From positions 201,603-265,602 of the forward strand of contig JAUVZD010000002.1 in the NCBI GenBank assembly GCA_030602715.1: a stretch of 64,000 nucleotides of DNA, given 5' to 3'. The notes beneath the pieces are model-generated. The model was not told where the DNA came from and ran no database searches. It saw only the letters and a program-made list of their open reading frames with translations. This document shows positions 27,571 to 33,673 of this stretch, piece by piece. The position numbers were made by a program, and so were the translations under genes. Position 1 is the first letter of the stretch, and every line of letters begins with the position of its first letter. The stretch is from Candidatus Coatesiibacteriota bacterium (lineage in GTDB: Bacteria; RBG-13-66-14; B26-G2; JAUVZD01).

Positions 27571-28982
27571 TCGGCGACACCGCCGGAATAGCCGTAGATG
27601 GAACAACGCCAGGGCCCCTGTTTGAACTGCGGCCAGGGCATGTCGGTTCGGATGGCCATGGAGTTGGTCAACTCAAAGCAGTAGAGGATGTTGTCCGAGG
27701 AGGGAATCAGAAGCTCCAGGTTACTGTCGCCGTCAATATTGCCCAAGGCGGGGGCGCTGGTGATACGGTAGATGTCAATTCCCCCCACAAGGAACGGGAA
27801 GCCCTCGGAGGTGAGCTGGTTGCCATAGCCGTCAACTGCATAAATATAATTGTTGTTACTTCCTATCAGGGCATCAACGACGCCGTCCGAATTGATGTCA
27901 GCCAGAACCACCGAGGAGTTCAGAAGCCTTCCGCCCAGATAAACACCCGGCACCTCAATGGTATCACCGCTGTAGCTCTCTTCCTCGTGGGTCCAGCCGG
28001 CGACAGGCAAGCCGTTGCCGTCAAAGGCGTAGATGTAGCCGTCTCCGGAGCCGAAGACCACCTCCAAGACATTGTCGTTGTCAATATCTCCCAGAGCCGG
28101 GGAGGAGAAGTTGAGCTTGTAGGTGGTGGTGACCGGCCAGCCGCGCACTGCAACCCCGTTACTTTCAAAGGCATACATGGAGAAGTCATCGGAACCGCAG
28201 ACCAGCTCATAGGCACCGTCTCCGTCTATGTCGCCCATCGCCGGGGAGGAGCGGACGAAGTAGCCGGTGCGCTTCTTCCACATAATCTCCGGCTCACCCA
28301 TACGATACTTGAGCAGATAGATATAGCCGTCATCGCAACCCACGGCTATCTCCATCACATCATCCTGGTCCATATCCCCCAGGCAGGGGGAGGATTCTAT
28401 TGCCGCACCGGAGGAACTCAGCTGGAACGGAAAGCCGGATAGTAAGAAACCGCTTGCGTTCCAGGCGTAGAGGTAACCGTCGGTGGTGCCCACCAGGACG
28501 TCGTTTTGCAGATCACCGTCAATATCCCCGATGCACGGCGTGCAGTGTATCGCCGCAGAGCACTCCTGCGGCCAGCCGGGGAGGTTGGAGCCGTTGCCGT
28601 TGACCACATAGACATAACCGTCCTCGGAGCCGAAGACCACCTCAAAGGCTGAATCGGCATCCAGGTTGCCCGCAGCCGGCGAGGCATAGACCGCTCCCGC
28701 AGCAGGATAGGGCCAACCGGGAACAAACATCCCCGAGGAGCTATAGGCATAGACCATACCGTCCCGCCCGCCGATGACCACCTCGTCAATCCCATCGCCG
28801 TTTATGTCCGCGATTACCGCGCAGGAGAGATTCTCCGTTCCTTGGCCGATAAACTGCTGCCACTGGTCAATGAACCCGCCGTAGCTATAAGCGCACAAAG
28901 AAAGCAGGGCTACGGCGGTAAAGAACACCGTCAAGCCCCACCTTATGCGGAAATGAGAGGAGTGCGGATAACTCATATTCAT
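22332..28982 (-). CDS. Giant secreted FG-GAP propeller plus 16-fold beta-sandwich repeat protein
   Basis: The protein has about 2,216 residues. After a signal peptide (residues about 15-36), eight FG-GAP/VCBS-type blades follow (for example PALGDIDNDNVLEVVFGSGDGYIYAFDG), giving an integrin-like propeller up to about residue 465. From about 470 to the end come 16 tandem units of about 95-100 residues. Each starts DNNxPPxV, continues EExSGDVxIxYxxSDxEGD, then YSxDGGxSWxxATV, and ends VxFRIxPxDxDxGE; one unit reads DLN in place of DNN. Asp/Asn-rich turns suggest calcium-stabilised beta-sandwiches forming a long stalk. ATG 28982 is chosen because GGAAAGGCGG precedes it. A surface adhesin or scaffold is likely; no sorting tag is evident. 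Confidence 0.85.
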   Translation of the reverse strand: MNMSYPHSSHFRIRWGLTVFFTAVALLSLCAYSYGGFIDQWQQFIGQGTENLSCAVIADINGDGIDEVVIGGRDGMVYAYSSSGMFVPGWPYPAAGAVYASPAAGNLDADSAFEVVFGSEDGYVYVVNGNGSNLPGWPQECSAAIHCTPCIGDIDGDLQNDVLVGTTDGYLYAWNASGFLLSGFPFQLSSSGAAIESSPCLGDMDQDDVMEIAVGCDDGYIYLLKYRMGEPEIMWKKRTGYFVRSSPAMGDIDGDGAYELVCGSDDFSMYAFESNGVAVRGWPVTTTYKLNFSSPALGDIDNDNVLEVVFGSGDGYIYAFDGNGLPVAGWTHEEESYSGDTIEVPGVYLGGRLLNSSVVLADINSDGVVDALIGSNNNYIYAVDGYGNQLTSEGFPFLVGGIDIYRITSAPALGNIDGDSNLELLIPSSDNILYCFELTNSMAIRTDMPWPQFKQGPWRCSIYGYSGGVAELPSITLTDITEEVSGEVVIEYILSDRQGDILDMRPMYSLDYGKSWYEAKVISKTTGIGPSGYRGSIIWDSNYDMKGPEERRGTTDPDILADERRDFRELKSVKFRVIPSDANGVGTGGETAVFHVDNNVTPTIEFTEVEGEVSGDVVFKYSIHDAEHDIIDLKVRYSIDGGETWKDASTTGQLEAIRPSRYDTGSFSWESDGDEPYLDSETVIIEVTAMDLDPGIPTRSNIFHLDNNKMPGILVSDIYEEVGGDVTVEYELRDREEDALSIACLFSADGGENFQQATVEGQVDGISLSQYEGSIVWKSELDAPGTDSRTFQFRIIPKDNDEGKLDTSGNFHLDNNQTPQMTIHMLEEEQYGEFPIIFSISDPEGDGVSLVCEYSDDGGAIWRNATVSGLLTDIKPADYDGNILWDSLVDLLGVDSTEVLFRITPSDSDDGEPAVSPEIYVDNNAPPSVLLSDFTSEQSEDVEVFYTISDMEQDEINLLCKYSIDGGVNWSEATVSGALADIDESEYIGSLVWYSMQDVPNLFSNTTQFMIVPHDNDEGKPGTTTSFALDNNEPPTVAILEVIEEKTTGDVTIPFAISDVEGDVCSIYCEFSLDGGENFNLATIIGDYMAISPSEYKSSVIWSSLVDAKGVDYDQIIFRVTPSDLDSGEPSLSSPIHIDNNLVPDILVSTPEGEQYSDILIDYTIHDEENDTVSLVCEWSEDGGETWWPATVSGITDEVDSAGYIGSLYWHSKDDIPMVDQTDIRFRAIPWDNDEGIFGETQNFHLDNNERPSVELAELELEQVGIVDVVYTITDEEKDANEILCEYSPDGGFTWYQATVAAETTIDPTTYSGVVRWVSDKDLPDVDRSDIMFKVTPFDIDPGFEGTVGPFHLDNNTPPSAQLQAITEEESGDVPLRFTLTDPNSDVLSLEVEYSTDGGQSWNIATVAGSTVNLEPTDYSGSVVWNSSLDLPGLDQEDVLVRVVPGDNDPGESGVSNPFHLDNNIPPDITVSDIPEEIEGDVLVDYVIADDEGDVVSLQTFYSLDGGASWQEATVSQLSERLGPDDYFGTLTWNTAADLAGVDQKGILFKVVPSDEDEGSMGVTAGMFVDNNAPPSVAVATPTEVTAGMVAINYTLSDNEGDTLKISGEFSLDGGQTWDPAKLEGVISSISPAGYSGSISWDSLYDMPGLDSSAVRFRIISADEDLGEMDETDDFRVDNNTPPRVTLEPIDYEIFGDVLVYYTIEDIENDLVNITLEYSPDDGASWHPATYEGDTKDIYSMMYAGTLTWLSERDMANTYSERVALRIIPSDENVGEVGEITGIVLDNNASPQVTVDIPLEGASGDVPINYTISDPEGDLVKLFGEYSLDGGLTWSEATLSGITTDVSPANYRGQLTWHSSSDLPGMGLTTAVFSLTPADADRGEPAISASFNLDNNALPQVILGSPRVADSGDVEIPYELSDDEGDTLSFICEYSLDDGGSWELATILGLSTDLQPQDYSGVVIWAAVTDVGGQVLHGVRFRITPSDMKMGLSTEVAVGDMDLNRVPQITLINPWTEQKEQVEIDYTIYDPEGDVVDLVVVYSIDGGGTWKRATIVEGGENIYPEDYVGAFVWDAYHDLGDTEHSDVRLRVIPADTKEGSAVVSGSFVVDNNSPPSVSITGHSHDTDTGIALIEFTLTDAEGDPCELLCEFSEDAGLSWNPATIEGSTSGFSSGTHTVSWLRGDDIPTTVGGERILFRITPADTDTGQSDEVEFGE

Positions 28983-29086
28983 CCAAGCCGCCTTTCCCCG
29001 ATAAGACAAATCACCACTAACTATCCCTTTGGGGAGATGATTGAGGATAGAAGCTTCTCAGGTAAAGCTCAAAACACTTCCCGTTA

Positions 29087-29115
29087 ATAATACCATTAAG
29101 AGTTTTAATAGTCAA
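29087..29115 (-). promoter_or_regulatory. Promoter of the giant repeat-protein gene
   Basis: TTGACT (complement of 29110-29115), 17-nt spacer, TATTAT (complement of 29087-29092), about 100 bp ahead of the start codon. Confidence 0.7.
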
Positions 29116-29210
29116 GGTTTGTTAAAGCAAAGGGTTGCCTTGAGAGAAACAGCACTTTACCGCTTCTTCGGGTCTCCCCGGACAACCCCCAACATGAAAC
29201 TTGGGGTTAT

Positions 29211-29762
29211 CTAGTCCCTGAGCACCCTGTCCTTTACAAACGGGTCAAAGACGACGAAGTCGGCGTGATGGACGATGATAGCCTCCGGCGTGCGGGGGAA
29301 GAGGTCTCCCTCGCCGGCGTGGACGGCAATGATGTGCTGAACCTCCTCGGGAAGACCGGCCTGCATAGCCAGCCCCACACCGCTGAAGGGGTGTCGCACC
29401 AGCTTTCCCCTGCGGGTCTTTGCCCATCCCCCCTCGGCGCTCCTGCCCACCTCTATCAGCTTGGCGACATCGCAGAGCAGGGCACCGGCTTTCAATATAT
29501 CCATATTTACAGGTATAGCATCGGTCATATACTCGTTCATCGCCTCGGCGGTGCGCACGCAGATGTGATAGACACAGCGCAGTTTGTCGGCGAAGCTGAC
29601 CTCAGTCTCCACCAGGGCGGTGAAAGCCATCTCGGTCATATCCCGGGGGCGCTTGCCCCCCTCCTCGCAGGCCAGAAGAAAGCACTTGATGGTTCCCTCC
29701 CGCAGTTCGGGGTCGGAAATCTGGTTCAGTTCAGGGATTATCTTCAGCAGTTCCTCGCGCAT
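29211..29762 (-). CDS. HD-superfamily-like protein with degenerate HD motif
   Basis: This 183-residue all-helical protein has the spacing of HD phosphohydrolases. VYHICVRTAEAM (near residue 64) gives a first His, and ILKAGALLCDVAKLIEVG (near 88) is the position of the hallmark HD, but reads CD instead of HD. HPFSGVGLA (near 123) and IIAVHAGEG (near 143) supply further His residues, and HHADFVVFD (near 163) the terminal acidic residue. The loss of the metal His suggests altered metal binding or a non-catalytic role. GGAGGGCT precedes the ATG. A GC hairpin without T run overlaps the 3' end near 29186-29210. Confidence 0.65.
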   Translation of the reverse strand: MREELLKIIPELNQISDPELREGTIKCFLLACEEGGKRPRDMTEMAFTALVETEVSFADKLRCVYHICVRTAEAMNEYMTDAIPVNMDILKAGALLCDVAKLIEVGRSAEGGWAKTRRGKLVRHPFSGVGLAMQAGLPEEVQHIIAVHAGEGDLFPRTPEAIIVHHADFVVFDPFVKDRVLRD

Positions 29763-29877
29763 AGCCCTCCAAATGCGGGAAAAAACTTGACTTGTTCAAT
29801 TATGCGAAGATAAAAGAGTTAAGTCAAGGGGGAAATCGGAGGTGGATTTGCAGGTAGAGATAAGTATATATAGGGGG

Positions 29878-29918
29878 GAAAAAGGAGCCCCAGCTTGAAT
29901 TATAAAGCTGGGGAGCTC
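29878..29918 (-). terminator. Terminator of the symporter gene
   Basis: A 12-bp stem GAGCCCCAGCTT/AAGCTGGGG(A)GCTC, followed on the minus strand by CCTTTTT, 27 bp after the symporter stop. Confidence 0.8.
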
Positions 29919-29944
29919 AAAAAATAGATGGTTATCCCTTTATC

Positions 29945-31315
29945 CTACTTCTCCTTCACCTCATCCTTTGCCCCCCCAGCCTCCCTCTCCTCCCTCCGTC
30001 CCACCCACTTTCCTACCAGTATGCTGGTCACCACATCTCCGTTGACATTGAGGGTGGTGCGAGCCATATCCAGCGCTCTATCCACACCGAAGAGGACCAC
30101 CACAGCCCCCGCCGGCAGCCCGTAGCGGATGAGCACGCCAGCCAGAAGAATCAGACCCGATGCCGGCACAGCCGCCGCCCCGATGCTTACCATGGTCAGA
30201 TTGCCCATGAGTCCAATCTTCTGAGGCAGGTCCAGATGAACTCCAAACAGGTCGGTCAGGAATATCGCCGCCGAACCCTGATAAAGTGCGGTGCCAGCCA
30301 TATCTATTGTGGCGCCGATGGGCACCACGAAGCGGGCGATGCTCTCCGGCACCTTGAAGCGCTCCATGCAAGCCCTCATCGTCAGAGGGAGGGTGGCAGC
30401 GCTGGAGGAGGTGCTGAAGGCGAGGAGCAGGGCGTCCTTCACCGAGCGTAGGTAGTAGCCCACCTTCACCCCGGCTAAGATGCGCAGGACCAGCATATGC
30501 ATAATGAAGGTAAGCACCAGCCCACCGATTACTACAAGCGAAAATATTGCCAGTATCTTGAGCAGGTCCATGCCCATGGTCACCATACTGTCAAAGGTGA
30601 GGGCGAAGACGGCGAAGGGGACAATCTTCATGGCGAAGCTGACGATGGTGAGCGATGTGTTCATCATAGAATCGCTCAAGTCCAGAAGCGGCTGGGACCT
30701 CTCCCTCCTCTGCACCAGCAGGGCGAAGCCGATGATTATCGCCAGGGTGATGATCTGCATCATATTGGCCGAGGCAAGGGTGCTGAAGAGGTTTGTGGGA
30801 AGAATACTGCTGATAAATCCACCGCTCCCTTCAGCATCGCCGGTTTTGACCAGGCCGGCAAAATCCTGGTCAGCCTTCACCTTTTGCACCAGCGTCTCCC
30901 TCTGCTCCGGGGAGAGGAAGGAGGTGGGCTGGACCAACTCCATTATGAAGATGCCTAAAGCGATAGCCATCAGGGTTAGCGCCAGATAGCAGAGGAGGGT
31001 GTAGATGCCCACGGTGCGCAACTTCTGGGGGTCTTTCAGAGCGGCGACACCGCTTATGATGGAGGAGAAGACCAGGGGTACCAGAATAAGTTGGATGATG
31101 GAGAGGAAGATAGTGCCTATAGGCTCAAGGAAGCCTATGAGCCGTTCGGTTACTTTGGGGGAGACCAGGTTGGTCTCGGGACCGAAGAGCAAGCCGAGTG
31201 TGATGCCCAGGATAATGGCCAGGATTACCTGCAGGTGGAGCTTCTGGCGCACCAGCTTGATCTGCGCCTGGACCACCTTCTCCACCTGGTCCACTATGTG
31301 AGGTCGTTTGGGCAT
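29945..31315 (-). CDS. Dicarboxylate/amino acid:cation symporter (DAACS family, GltP/DctA-like)
   Basis: The 456-residue inner-membrane transporter imports C4-dicarboxylates or acidic amino acids with Na+ or H+. The re-entrant hairpin HP1 serine-rich motif STSSSAATLP lies near residues 283-292. GATIDMAGTALYQ near 313-325 corresponds to the TM7 NMDGT cation motif with changes. DRALDMARTTLNVNGD near 413-428 contains the conserved Asp/Arg/Asn that bind substrate in TM8. About eight membrane segments plus two hairpins can be traced. No Shine-Dalgarno stands before the ATG; the leader is C-rich. The first ~20 codons and the upstream 100 bp are duplicated at 33452-33608. Confidence 0.93.
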   Translation of the reverse strand: MPKRPHIVDQVEKVVQAQIKLVRQKLHLQVILAIILGITLGLLFGPETNLVSPKVTERLIGFLEPIGTIFLSIIQLILVPLVFSSIISGVAALKDPQKLRTVGIYTLLCYLALTLMAIALGIFIMELVQPTSFLSPEQRETLVQKVKADQDFAGLVKTGDAEGSGGFISSILPTNLFSTLASANMMQIITLAIIIGFALLVQRRERSQPLLDLSDSMMNTSLTIVSFAMKIVPFAVFALTFDSMVTMGMDLLKILAIFSLVVIGGLVLTFIMHMLVLRILAGVKVGYYLRSVKDALLLAFSTSSSAATLPLTMRACMERFKVPESIARFVVPIGATIDMAGTALYQGSAAIFLTDLFGVHLDLPQKIGLMGNLTMVSIGAAAVPASGLILLAGVLIRYGLPAGAVVVLFGVDRALDMARTTLNVNGDVVTSILVGKWVGRREEREAGGAKDEVKEK

Positions 31316-31415
31316 GGATTGGGGGGGATGTTATGGGGTGTGTTTTGCAATTCGGGTAATGATAACATAGTTGGAGGGAGAAGGCAAAACTATAGCGGAG
31401 GTTATAAGCCTCCGC
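31316..31415. repeat. 100-bp direct repeat, copy 1 (symporter promoter region)
   Basis: It is identical at 97 of 100 positions with 33509-33608. It contains the symporter promoter, C-rich leader and a GCGGAGG...CCTCCGC palindrome (31394-31415). Two of the three changes keep the palindrome symmetrical enough to fold. Confidence 0.9.
31359..31387 (-). promoter_or_regulatory. Promoter of the symporter gene
   Basis: TTGCCT (complement of 31382-31387), 17-nt spacer, TATCAT (complement of 31359-31364), giving a leader of about 37 nt without Shine-Dalgarno. The same boxes recur in copy 2 at 33552-33580. Confidence 0.6.
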
Positions 31416-31504
31416 AAAAAAAGTATTGTTTTTGGTAATTATTATAAATTAGACGTTTTTTGCGTATTTATTTTAGTTCTTGTTATATTGCCTTGTATTT
31501 CTTG

Positions 31505-33202
31505 TTATTTTCCTAATAGACTTTTTATATATTCTTTATAACAGTCTGATATTTTTCCTGACCTTTCTTTAATGAATTTTTCGTAATTCTTTTTATTCCA
31601 TAGTTCTTCATTAACATCTATTATTTGGCTTTTTAATTGTATATTACTAATCATACCAAAATATTTTTCAGGGACATCATTTCCAAACCTTTTGTGACTA
31701 TCTCTACTAATTAATACAATATTTCCTATTAAATCTTTTTCAGAAGATATTTTCGATTTTGGAAATACATGATGATTATTTATTTCCTTGCGTTCTTTTA
31801 TCAAACTGCACATTTCAATTGGTTCACCTTCATTCCAATCTAAAGCATTTTTTCTGATTAAAGACCAATATAAAATAAAGTATGGAATATATTGTAAAAA
31901 TGTACCTTCTACAGTGTTTTCATCTATAATATCTTTTATATCTTCGTCTTTCATAAATCCAAATTTCCCCATATATCTTATAAAATCATCTATTTTAGGG
32001 ATTTTGTTGATTCTATCATTATCTACACCAATAATTTCAACTAAACATTTTTCAAGCGGTGTTTCAAAGCTTCCAGTATAAATCCCTTTTAAAGTAGCTA
32101 CATGGAAATGATATAACATAATTCTTCTTTCTTCATCACTTAAATTGTTAGAACCAACCCTTCCAATGTAAAAGACAATTGGCACCAGAACATTTTGCGA
32201 TGGCATAGTTTTTCTAATTATATTATTTGGTAATCCTTCGTTTTTAATTATCTCTATTGTTTTTAAAAATGATTTTGAGAATTCTTCTGTTTTTTCTTCA
32301 ATTGTTTTGCTATCAATATCTCCCAGATTCTTTTTTATTGACTCCAAGTTTTGACTCAATCTTTGTGTTCCTAAAAGATGTGCTGAAAAAGCTCTTAAAA
32401 ATATTGATGTCTCAATATCAAAACCCATATCTAAACAATCTCTTTCAAGTTCAGTAAAAGTATTACTAATTCTTTTATCCAAGTCTTTTGTTTGAAACGC
32501 AATCCAAGAAAAAAAGATATCAGTTGCCTTTAATTTAGTTCCTGCTGTGTTAACCTTTTCAAATATTTCTAGAACTCTTAGATAATCATATTTTTCCCCT
32601 GTCATAACTAATATTGGAAATTCATAATTTAACATATTATGAACCTTTTGCAATCTAGCCATTATCTTATCTCTATTCTCCTCATAATCTTCTCTATCTT
32701 TCAATTTTTCTTCAAATTCCTTTTTTATCTTCTCAAGTTTTTCATCATCAGATCTTAATACCTTTGAAACCTCTATCCATTTAATGTCCATTCTTCTCTT
32801 AGCGAATGAAAACTTTTCATCAAATACATCAAACATTATTGGGGATAAAATATCATTTCTAATATTACTTATTTCATGTTCACCGATCTTATCTCTAGCT
32901 TTACTATCACTTAAATTACCGTTAGAAAAATATGCTAACCAAATTGATTTTACTCTTTGTTGTCCATCAATAATTAAAAGATTCTCACCACCAGCCATTT
33001 TTGATTCTTCCCTTAGTGGTATAGATTTTGGTGGAATCCAAAAAAGCAAACTACCTGTAGGGTCATCATTGTATATTGAATTAATAAATTTCTCAATTTG
33101 GTTTTGTTTCCATACAAATCTCCTTTGAACTTCTGGAATCAATAGATTCTCACCATCAAAATGATCTACTAATTCTTTAAAAGTATAATTTCTAGTACCC
33201 AT
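31505..33202 (-). CDS. DUF262 / HNH (GmrSD-type) protein, probable defence nuclease
   Basis: The protein has 565 residues. The N-terminal DUF262 domain shows IPEVQRRFVW (near residue 22) and the nucleotide-binding signature IIDGQQRV (near 78). The C-terminal region has NNHHVFPKS (near 475) followed by GNIVLISRDSHKRFG, an HNH/DUF1524-like nuclease site. This domain pair is known from GmrSD-type IV restriction enzymes, which cut modified phage DNA after nucleotide hydrolysis, and from related systems. ATG 33202 has GGAGG upstream, better than the reading from 33253. The gene is very AT-rich with its own promoter and lies between two copies of the symporter promoter region, showing insertion. 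Confidence 0.85.
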   Translation of the reverse strand: MGTRNYTFKELVDHFDGENLLIPEVQRRFVWKQNQIEKFINSIYNDDPTGSLLFWIPPKSIPLREESKMAGGENLLIIDGQQRVKSIWLAYFSNGNLSDSKARDKIGEHEISNIRNDILSPIMFDVFDEKFSFAKRRMDIKWIEVSKVLRSDDEKLEKIKKEFEEKLKDREDYEENRDKIMARLQKVHNMLNYEFPILVMTGEKYDYLRVLEIFEKVNTAGTKLKATDIFFSWIAFQTKDLDKRISNTFTELERDCLDMGFDIETSIFLRAFSAHLLGTQRLSQNLESIKKNLGDIDSKTIEEKTEEFSKSFLKTIEIIKNEGLPNNIIRKTMPSQNVLVPIVFYIGRVGSNNLSDEERRIMLYHFHVATLKGIYTGSFETPLEKCLVEIIGVDNDRINKIPKIDDFIRYMGKFGFMKDEDIKDIIDENTVEGTFLQYIPYFILYWSLIRKNALDWNEGEPIEMCSLIKERKEINNHHVFPKSKISSEKDLIGNIVLISRDSHKRFGNDVPEKYFGMISNIQLKSQIIDVNEELWNKKNYEKFIKERSGKISDCYKEYIKSLLGK

Positions 33203-33243
33203 ATGAACCTCCACGTAAAAATCGTTCAATGCTATTAGTATTA

Positions 33244-33272
33244 AGAATAACATAATAAAAATGAGATGTCAA
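33244..33272 (-). promoter_or_regulatory. Promoter of the DUF262/HNH gene
   Basis: TTGACA (complement of 33267-33272), 17-nt spacer, TATTCT (complement of 33244-33249). Confidence 0.7.
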
Positions 33273-33321
33273 GCAAAATACTAGAATTTAGAGTCTTCTT
33301 TTCCACAGTCTTTTTCCATAC

Positions 33322-33356
33322 AAAAAACCCCCGCCATTCACTTGGGCGAGGGTTTT
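33322..33356 (-). terminator. Terminator after the chimeric mini-gene
   Basis: AAAACCCCCGCC pairs with GGGCGAGGGTTTT; on the minus strand the hairpin runs into GTTTTTTG. It lies 27 bp after the mini-gene stop and also insulates the DUF262 gene. Confidence 0.8.
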
Positions 33357-33382
33357 GATTATTTTCGGTCTATCGTAGGGGC

Positions 33383-33508
33383 TCAGCCGGCGTATATCTC
33401 CTTCTTCTCCTCGTCGGAGAGAGCCTCGGTAACACTGCCGTAGATGCGCTTAATCTGCGCCTGGATGACCCTCTCCACCTGGTCCATTATGTGAGGTCGT
33501 TTGGGCAT
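33383..33508 (-). CDS. Chimeric 41-codon mini-gene: symporter N-terminus joined to radical SAM C-terminus
   Basis: The ORF reads MPKRPHIMDQVERV-IQAQIK and then RIYGSVTEALSDEEKKEIYAG. The first ~20 codons match the start of the symporter (29945-31315) and the last ~23 match the end of the radical SAM gene (36170-37642). The parents share a Gln-Ile-Lys (CAG ATY AAG) at the junction. The copied promoter lies upstream and a terminator follows, so it can be transcribed. The junction kept the frame. It is best read as a product of duplication and deletion by microhomology; whether the peptide is made or useful is unknown. Confidence 0.8.
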   Translation of the reverse strand: MPKRPHIMDQVERVIQAQIKRIYGSVTEALSDEEKKEIYAG

Positions 33509-33608
33509 GGATTGGGGGGGATGTTATGGGGTATGTTTTGCAATTCGGGTAATGATAACATAGTTGGAGGGAGAAGGCAAAACTATAGCGGAGGTTTTAA
33601 ACCTCCGC
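33509..33608. repeat. 100-bp direct repeat, copy 2 (symporter promoter region)
   Basis: This is a near-identical copy of 31316-31415, placed ahead of the chimeric mini-gene. Its hairpin (GCGGAGGTTT/AAACCTCCGC) is a perfect palindrome. Confidence 0.9.
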
Positions 33609-33673
33609 TTCATAAACACATCTATTCCCTATCGTCTTGCTTTCCTGCGCAGGGCGAAGATGGAGAGGGAGGT

